A stretch of DNA of 64,000 bases from Polymorphobacter multimanifer (lineage in GTDB: Bacteria > Pseudomonadota > Alphaproteobacteria > Sphingomonadales > Sphingomonadaceae). Both the position numbers and the translations under genes were made by a program. The DNA is taken from positions 1 to 64,000 of the forward strand of contig NZ_JACIIV010000009.1 in NCBI RefSeq assembly GCF_014205635.1. The letters run 5' to 3'. The notes beneath the pieces are model-generated. The model saw nothing but the letters and a program-made list of their open reading frames with translations, was not told where the DNA came from and did not search any database. How positions within the stretch are numbered: position 1 is the first letter of the stretch; the number at the start of each line of letters is the position of its first letter. Below, in pieces: positions 57,154 to 64,000 of the stretch.

Positions 57154-57936
57154 ATGAGAAAAATCCTTTTCACGTCGCTCGTTGCGGCGCTTGCCACCAC
57201 GACTGCAGCGCAAGCTGCCCCCGAGAGAGGCCAGCTCAGCGTCCGCGCCATGGGCGGCGCAGATTTTCCGGTCGCCGGCACCTTTCATGGTGGCGCCAAT
57301 GCCCCGATCGCAGATCTTGGCACACTCAACCCTGCACTGAGCGGTGTCGCCGGCACGCTCGCGGTCGAGGAGCGCGGCAACCGCCGCATCTACAACGCCG
57401 CCATCGGCGCCAATGCCGAGTTGGGCTATGGCCTGTCCGAAACGTCGGAAGTGTTCGGCAGCTTCCGCTATTTGCGCAGCAAGCCCTCGACTGTGCAGGT
57501 TGGGAACACGCTGGTGCCTGCAACCGGCGCCAGCCTTGCCACCTTCGGTGACTTCGGGCGCATCCAGTCCTACAGCGGCGAAATCGGTTATCGGCAGTAT
57601 TTCAGCCGCGGCCAGATCCAGCCCTATGCCGCGGCGCGCGCCGGCGTGACCTTCACCGACAGCATTCAGGCCAACTTCCGCGTGCCCGATGCAGGAGTCG
57701 CAATCAACAATGTGCCGTTTTACAGGAATTCGGTATCGGGGAGTGTTGGTGGAGACATCGGCGTCGCGATCCCGGTGTCGAGCGGTGTCGAGCTGAATCT
57801 CGAGACCGGCATCCGCTGGACAAGCGGGCTTCGCGGCGATGATGCCGCTCTTTCCGGCCTCGGCCTTGCAGGCATCAACGATGCAGGCGCTCGCTGGGAC
57901 ATTCCGGCACGCGCTGGACTGACCTTCCGCTTCTGA
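57154..57936 (+). CDS. Outer-membrane beta-barrel protein
   Basis: A 260-residue exported protein: signal peptide MRKILFTSLVAALATTTAAQA, then alternating strands such as NAELGYGLSETSEVFGSFRYL, YSGEIGYRQYFSRGQIQPYAAARAGVTF and a terminal ARAGLTFRF with C-terminal Phe recognised by the Bam machinery. An eight-strand OmpA/OmpX-like barrel is likely. No periplasmic peptidoglycan-binding domain. Role unknown. Confidence 0.85.
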   Translation: MRKILFTSLVAALATTTAAQAAPERGQLSVRAMGGADFPVAGTFHGGANAPIADLGTLNPALSGVAGTLAVEERGNRRIYNAAIGANAELGYGLSETSEVFGSFRYLRSKPSTVQVGNTLVPATGASLATFGDFGRIQSYSGEIGYRQYFSRGQIQPYAAARAGVTFTDSIQANFRVPDAGVAINNVPFYRNSVSGSVGGDIGVAIPVSSGVELNLETGIRWTSGLRGDDAALSGLGLAGINDAGARWDIPARAGLTFRF

Positions 57937-57941
57937 CGATC

Positions 57942-57974
57942 GACCGGCCGGCGCGACAGTAGCGCCGGCCGGTC
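57942..57974. terminator. Perfect 13-bp stem hairpin
   Basis: GACCGGCCGGCGC and its exact inverse around a 7-nt loop, 6 bp after the barrel gene stop and 20 bp before murA. No T-tract follows, so termination may be partial, or it may lie in the murA leader. Confidence 0.6.
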
Positions 57975-57994
57975 ACTCGCGCTAAGGCGGGAGC

Positions 57995-59274
<1,280 letters not shown>

Positions 59275-59278
<4 letters not shown>

Positions 59279-59670
59279 ACCTGACGCTGCTTGCCCAGAC
59301 GCCAGAGGACCTGCCCGCCCTTGCCGCGCTGCTTCAGGACGCGACGCTGCGCGCGCCCGATATCGCTTTCGATGCACGAGGCCATCGGCTCGTGCTGCTC
59401 GTCAATCGGTATCGGTGGGAGGCGGCAGCGCCGTCACGAAGCCGCGCGGCCATGCGCATCGAGACCACCACCCGCGTCCAGCAGCAGCACTGGCCACAGG
59501 GCGCCGATGCCGTGCTCAACCTGCTCACGATCGAATGGGCCGAGCCGCACCTGACCCTGAGCTTTTCCGACGGCATCACGCTGCGCGCCCATTGCGAAGC
59601 GCTCGATCTGATCCTTGAAGACCTGGGCGACCCCTGGACAACGACCCGGCTGCCGAAGCACCAGCTCTAG
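59275..59670 (+). CDS. DUF2948 family protein
   Basis: A 131-residue soluble protein. Family blocks: [40 protein letters not shown] and [27 protein letters not shown]. It is coupled to murA, its usual neighbour (hisD, often next, is absent here). Function unknown. Its TAG stop is shared as CTAG with the convergent phospholipase D-like gene. Confidence 0.92.
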
Positions 59671-61361
59671 ACGAGATCGTCCGGCACGAACCAGCTCGGT
59701 CGCCCGAAGCGCCGAACGCGGGCGAAGCGATACGGCAGCACGAAGCCCTGACGCTCTTCGGGTGGCACCAGCACATTGGCCTCGGCGATTTCGCGCCAGC
59801 GGGCGCCAGCTCCTTCAAGCGGCATCGCCTCGCCGGTGAGCTGCTGCCAGAGCCGCTCGCGAAAGGCCTGCACCGCCGCTGGCTCTTCCCAGAGCACGCC
59901 CAGTTCACTGTCCCAGCTGAAGCTGCGACCATTGATGTTGGCACTCGACACCAGTGCCGCCCGATCATCGGCGATGAGCAGCTTTGCATGCACATAGATC
60001 ATCCCGGCGCCAAACGCCGTTCCGCGCGACGCAATGAATTCACGCTCCTCCGGCTCGATCGACTTCTGGCGACCCAGTGCATACAGCCCCAAGCGGGCGC
60101 CCAGCCGCTTGCGCAGATAGCCGAGCGCCCTCGCCTGCTGCCATTCGCCATGCCGATGCGCCGGATTGCCGCCGGCGCCATCGAATGCCACCTCCTCGGG
60201 CGCTTGCGGCATGACCACGATCACCTGCAGCCCCGGCGATTTGCGCGCCGCCTGCGCCACCCAGCCCGCCGCGCGCGCCGAGCGGAAAAATTGTGCTTCG
60301 ATATAGAGCAACTTTCGTGCCGAAAGGATCAGCCGCTTGTGGCCAGCCATCAGCTCGCGCACCTCGCGTTTCGGGCCGGGTGCCAGCGGCATGCGGCTGC
60401 GGCGCGAGAGCGTGCGCAGCACTTGCATCCGACCCTCCCCAACAGCCGGCCCGGACTTGAACGGCTCGGGCATTTCGTCGAGCGGCTCTACCGTCAGCTC
60501 GCGCTCCGCGCCTGTCATCCAGAACTTGGTGATCTCGCGGTAGCGCGGCAGCGCCTCGTTCCAGAGCGTGCGGAAATGCTCGGCAAGGTCGGCGGCCGCC
60601 GGCCCCTCCACGGCGATGCTGATGTCATGCCAGCTTTCATCGGCCGGCTTGTCATAGGCCGGCGTTTCCCATCGCCGCTCGTTGACATCGATCCCGCCGA
60701 CAATCCCCCGCGCGCCATCGGCAACAGCAAACTTGTGATGAAGCGTGGCAGGCCACAGCCGCGGCGCCACGCTGCGCCGATACCGCGTCTTGCCTTCGGC
60801 ATTGCGGGAATAGCGCCAAAGCCCTGGCCGCACCGCCAGTGGATCCTTGTCATCGGTACCGGCCATCCGCACCAGTGCCCGGCGCACCGAAATGCCGGCG
60901 GGGATGCGCAACAATTGACGCAGCACCCAGCCAACCTCGCCCGGGTGCTGCACCACCATCATCTCCATTCGCTCGAGCGCAGCTTCGGACAGTGTCTCGG
61001 CCATGTCGCGCAGCACCCGGAAGGTGGTCCATGATGTGCCGTGCAGTTGGTCGGCAAAGGCCGGCTCGAAATCTGTGAGCAGCAGACGCACGGTGACCCC
61101 GCGTTCGACCGAATGGCGAATCAGCGCTGTCCAGTCCGTCAGTCCCAGGGCTTTTGCTTCCTCGCTGCGCAGCGCCGTCGTGGGATCGAACACCCGGAAG
61201 GCCAGAAACAGGACGTCGTTCGCGCCCAGCGCCAGGCGTTCGAGCGCCGGATACATCTCGCAGGCCAAAATGAGCGGCGTGGCCTGACAGCCGTCGCGCG
61301 GCGGAAAGCCGGGCGGCAGCTTGCCGCCGCGCACCCGGCCATCGGGCACCCAGATGTCCAT
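59667..61361 (-). CDS. Phospholipase D-like protein with two HKD motifs
   Basis: A 564-residue cytosolic protein (no signal peptide). The two HKD motifs are LHHKFAVADG and VHAKLLIADD, with the downstream GGIDVNERRWE and SSANINGRSFSWDSE completing each half-site. Size and layout fit the phospholipase D/transphosphatidylase superfamily rather than bacterial cardiolipin synthase, since no N-terminal membrane helices are present. The start at 61361 (MDIWVPDGRVRGG) is the first plausible Met. Substrate unassigned. Confidence 0.88.
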   Translation of the reverse strand: MDIWVPDGRVRGGKLPPGFPPRDGCQATPLILACEMYPALERLALGANDVLFLAFRVFDPTTALRSEEAKALGLTDWTALIRHSVERGVTVRLLLTDFEPAFADQLHGTSWTTFRVLRDMAETLSEAALERMEMMVVQHPGEVGWVLRQLLRIPAGISVRRALVRMAGTDDKDPLAVRPGLWRYSRNAEGKTRYRRSVAPRLWPATLHHKFAVADGARGIVGGIDVNERRWETPAYDKPADESWHDISIAVEGPAAADLAEHFRTLWNEALPRYREITKFWMTGAERELTVEPLDEMPEPFKSGPAVGEGRMQVLRTLSRRSRMPLAPGPKREVRELMAGHKRLILSARKLLYIEAQFFRSARAAGWVAQAARKSPGLQVIVVMPQAPEEVAFDGAGGNPAHRHGEWQQARALGYLRKRLGARLGLYALGRQKSIEPEEREFIASRGTAFGAGMIYVHAKLLIADDRAALVSSANINGRSFSWDSELGVLWEEPAAVQAFRERLWQQLTGEAMPLEGAGARWREIAEANVLVPPEERQGFVLPYRFARVRRFGRPSWFVPDDLV

Positions 61362-61380
61362 GACCCCTTGTCCTGTCCGC

Positions 61381-62379
61381 TCAGAGCTTGACGAGCATCT
61401 TGCCGGTATTTGCACCGGAGAAGAGCCCGATGAAGGCATCCGGTGCGCGGGCAATGCCCTCCTCCACCGTCTCCTGCCACTTGATCTCGCCGGCAGCGAT
61501 CCAGTCCATCATCTCGGAGAGGAACTGCGGGCGAAGTGCTGCAAACTCCATCACGATGAAGCCGCGAATCATCAGGCTCTTGCCGACGACCTGAATGATG
61601 TTGCGCGGTCCGGGTGCAGGAGCGGTGTCATTATAGGCCGAGATCATCCCGCATTCGACGAAGCGCGCGAACGGCCGGGCGTTCTCGATCGCCACTTCAA
61701 GATGCTCGCCGCCGACGTTGTCGAAATAGACGTTGATGCCCTTGGGGGCGGCGGCCTTGACCGCGTCGTCAAGGTTGCCGCAGGTCTTGTAGTTGATCGC
61801 ATGGTGCACGCCGACCGAGCGCAGCCATTCGCACTTCTCGTCCGTACCGGCGCTCGCCACCACGGTGCAGCCCTTCAGTCGGGCGATCTGCGCCACCACC
61901 GAGCCGACAGCCCCCGCAGCGCCACTTACGAACACCGTGTCACCTGCCTGCGGCTTGCCGATCTCGAGCAGCCCCGCCCAAGCCGTGAGCCCTGGCATGC
62001 CGAGCACGCCCATGAACGCCTGGTCCGGCACGCCACCGGCGCGGGGCAGCTTTTCGAGGGCCGAGCCTGGCGCCACGAACGCCTCGCGCCAGCCGAACAT
62101 GCTCGACACCAGGTCACCGGGCGAAAAGCCTTCGGCCCGGCTTTCGATCACTTCGCCCACGGCCCCGCCCTGCAGCGGCTCGTTGAGCACAAACGGCGGC
62201 ACATAGCTCGCACGGTCAAACATCCGGCCGCGCATATAAGGATCCACACTCATCCAGCGGTTGCGCACCAGCACATCACCGTCCGCGAGACTGCCGAGCG
62301 TAACCTCGGTCAGCTCGAAATTGTCGTGCGCCGGGGTGCCGACAGGGCGGCTTTTCAGCCTGATCTCGTGGCTCTGCAT
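61381..62379 (-). CDS. NADP-dependent MDR oxidoreductase (CurA/leukotriene-B4 dehydrogenase-like)
   Basis: A 332-residue zinc-free medium-chain reductase. The N-terminus VLVRNRWMSVDPYMRGRM, the nucleotide loop VFVSGAAGAVGSVVAQIARLKG and FDNVGGEHLEVAI are hallmarks of the prostaglandin/2-alkenal reductase group. GAGGATAA precedes the start. It lies 27 bp downstream of the KefC-like gene and 19 bp upstream of the phospholipase D-like gene on the same strand. It likely reduces alpha,beta-unsaturated carbonyls. Confidence 0.92.
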   Translation of the reverse strand: MQSHEIRLKSRPVGTPAHDNFELTEVTLGSLADGDVLVRNRWMSVDPYMRGRMFDRASYVPPFVLNEPLQGGAVGEVIESRAEGFSPGDLVSSMFGWREAFVAPGSALEKLPRAGGVPDQAFMGVLGMPGLTAWAGLLEIGKPQAGDTVFVSGAAGAVGSVVAQIARLKGCTVVASAGTDEKCEWLRSVGVHHAINYKTCGNLDDAVKAAAPKGINVYFDNVGGEHLEVAIENARPFARFVECGMISAYNDTAPAPGPRNIIQVVGKSLMIRGFIVMEFAALRPQFLSEMMDWIAAGEIKWQETVEEGIARAPDAFIGLFSGANTGKMLVKL

Positions 62380-62406
62380 TATGTTATCCTCTTGTTCATG
62401 CCAATC

Positions 62407-64000
62407 CTACGCCCGCACGGCTGCGGCGTCATCCTCTTCATCATCGACCAGCGGGATCTCGCCAAGCGCCCCGGATTCGAAGCTGATGCGCTCGCGGATC
62501 AGGCGATCGGAGCCCGACTGGTTGTCGCCCGAGCACAGCTGCAGGTCGAGACGCTCGCTATCCCGCCGCCGGTACACGTCCTCGATCTGGTCGATCATCG
62601 TCTCGGCGGTGCCGAGCGTCGCCAGTGCCTCGCGGCCCAGCGCCACGCCGCTCTCGAAGGTTTCGCGCACTGCGGTCTCCACGCCCGATCGGCGCAGCGC
62701 CAGCCAGTGCGTCCGGTCATAGGCGCGCGCCAGAATCGGCAGGTCCGGCCAGGCAGCCTGGATCGGCGCCAATGTCGTCACCGGATCCCAGGCACCATCG
62801 ACGGCAAACACCAGCAGCCCCGCCTCGTTGGCACCCGCTGCACGCAGGATATCGAGCCGACGGCCATCGCCGAAATACACCTTGTTGCCGAAGCTCTGCG
62901 ACACCTCGATCAACTGCGGATCGAGATCGATGCCCACAACTTCCACGCCGCGCGCGCGCAGCATCTGTCCCACCACCTGCCCGACGCGCCCCATGCCGAC
63001 GACGATCGCTCTGCCCTCCATGCCATCGCCATGCAGTGCCATTTCCGGCCCATCCTGAACCGGCCCGGCCACGGTGCGCGGCTGCAACCGGGACGCTGCC
63101 AGAAACAACAACGGCGTCAGCGCCATCGAAACCGTGACCACCGCGCCGAACAACTGCACCGCTGCCGGCGCCAGCAGGAGCCCACGCTGCGCTTCCGCAA
63201 ACAGCACGAAGCCGAACTCGCCGCCCTGGCTCAGCAGCAGCCCCATCTTGAATGCCGAAAGCCAATCCTTGCCGAACACCCGCGCCAGCACCATGATCAT
63301 CCCGGTCTTGACGCTCATCAGAGCGGCTACCAACCCGAGCACCAGCAACCACTGGCCCTGCACCACCGCCAGGTCGAGCGTCATCCCGATCGCGATGAAG
63401 AACAGTCCGAGCAACAGGCCGCGGAACGGCTCGATATCCGCCTCCAGCGCATGCCGATACGGGCTTTCCGCCAGCATGACGCCGGCCACAAAAGCGCCAA
63501 GCGCCATCGACAGCCCGAGCGAGGCCATGAGATAGGCGCTGCCGAGCACCGACAGCAAAGCCGCGGCCACGAACGCCTCCCGCGCGCCCAGCGATCCGAT
63601 GATGCGGAAAACCACCGGCAGCACATAGCGCCCCGCCAGCACCAGCCCGCCCAAGGCCGCAACCGTCATGGCCGCCACCTGCCACCCCGGCGGCGCGCCT
63701 GGATCAGGCACTCGGCTCAGTGCGCCGACAATGGTGAGCATCGGCACGATCGCGAGATCCTGGAACAGCAGGATCGAGAAGCTGCGCTCACCGAAGCTGG
63801 TGCCGGCAAGGCCGCGCTCGGCAAGCAGCTGCATCACCAGCGCGGTGGAAGACAGGCCGAGCGGCAACCCCACCACCAGTGCCGCCTGCCAGCTGAGCGA
63901 GGTCATGGCGAAGATCACTACCGTCAGTGCCAGCCCGCACAGCACGACCTGCGCCAAGCCCAGCCCGAAGATGTCGCGGCGCATTGCCCATAGTCGAGAC
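62407..64000 (-). CDS. KefC-like (CPA2) monovalent cation:proton antiporter, 5' end cut
   Basis: At least 530 residues; the frame stays open to the right edge (SRLWAMRRDIFGLG, matching the KefB/KefC start of helix 3 or so), so roughly 100 N-terminal residues are missing. Transmembrane part has LPLGLSSTALVMQLL, LLFQDLAIVPML and LLSQGGEFGFVLF. The C-terminal TrkA-N/RCK domain is GRAIVVGMGRVGQVVGQMLRARGVEVVGIDLDPQ. Glutathione-gated K+/H+ exchange is the known role of close relatives. The adjacent oxidoreductase is not KefF-like. Confidence 0.92.
   Translation of the reverse strand, partial: SRLWAMRRDIFGLGLAQVVLCGLALTVVIFAMTSLSWQAALVVGLPLGLSSTALVMQLLAERGLAGTSFGERSFSILLFQDLAIVPMLTIVGALSRVPDPGAPPGWQVAAMTVAALGGLVLAGRYVLPVVFRIIGSLGAREAFVAAALLSVLGSAYLMASLGLSMALGAFVAGVMLAESPYRHALEADIEPFRGLLLGLFFIAIGMTLDLAVVQGQWLLVLGLVAALMSVKTGMIMVLARVFGKDWLSAFKMGLLLSQGGEFGFVLFAEAQRGLLLAPAAVQLFGAVVTVSMALTPLLFLAASRLQPRTVAGPVQDGPEMALHGDGMEGRAIVVGMGRVGQVVGQMLRARGVEVVGIDLDPQLIEVSQSFGNKVYFGDGRRLDILRAAGANEAGLLVFAVDGAWDPVTTLAPIQAAWPDLPILARAYDRTHWLALRRSGVETAVRETFESGVALGREALATLGTAETMIDQIEDVYRRRDSERLDLQLCSGDNQSGSDRLIRERISFESGALGEIPLVDDEEDDAAAVRA

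Overview
The window looks like chromosome of an aerobic anoxygenic phototroph of the Sphingomonadales (Alphaproteobacteria). The reasons are high GC, four large TonB-dependent receptors, FecR/ECF-type signalling, alphaproteobacterial neighbours (murA next to a DUF2948 gene, a UPF0262 gene) and a photosynthesis gene cluster with the O2-dependent cyclase AcsF. The gene order bchF-N-B-H-L-M-lhaA-puhABC-acsF-puhE-hemA on one strand and ppsR-bchG-bch2-bchP on the other is the one known from this order. A family-level guess (Sphingosinicellaceae-like) is inference only. No rRNA, tRNA, CRISPR array, insertion sequence or phage was seen.

Layout. 1-6.0 kb: a region-4-only sigma-like protein, a FecR anti-sigma factor and an exported M28 peptidase converge on a TonB-dependent receptor with an N-terminal STN signalling domain. 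6.2-21.8 kb (minus strand): a tightly packed 14-gene photosynthesis superoperon making bacteriochlorophyllide (bchF,N,B,H,L,M, acsF, hemA) and assembling the reaction centre (lhaA, puhA,B,C,E). Most junctions are ATGA or TGATG overlaps. 21.8-26.7 kb (plus strand): a short PpsR-like regulator, bchG, a PucC-type carrier, bchP and tspO, with PpsR-type TGT-N12-ACA operators at bchF and bchG. 26.8-27.3 kb: a lipoprotein cytochrome c. The puf, bchCXYZ, bchIDO and crt genes are not in this window.

27.5-35.1 kb: a second TonB receptor, a REP-like inverted repeat, a GntA-like/DUF1989 pair, ccmAB, ispZ, an exported protein and pspF. 35.2-38.7 kb: a sigma-54-driven phage-shock operon. It opens with a 52-residue exported micropeptide, continues pspA-pspB-pspC-pspC2, and then carries five tandem small membrane coiled-coil proteins. 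Four of these, and the tail of PspC2, share one C-terminal signature. This array is the best candidate here for an undescribed system.

38.8-64 kb: housekeeping and accessory genes. These are sufE, two hotdog thioesterases, a glycerophosphodiester phosphodiesterase, a beta-helix protein, two more TonB receptors, a DsrE/NTF2 pair, an alpha/beta hydrolase, an SMR transporter, a molybdopterin oxidoreductase with its cytochrome b, corA, a serine hydrolase, a UPF0262 gene, dcd, rarD, an outer-membrane barrel, murA, a DUF2948 gene, a phospholipase D-like protein, an MDR oxidoreductase and a KefC-like antiporter running off the right edge. Several convergent pairs overlap, two of them through a shared CTAG that supplies both stop codons.
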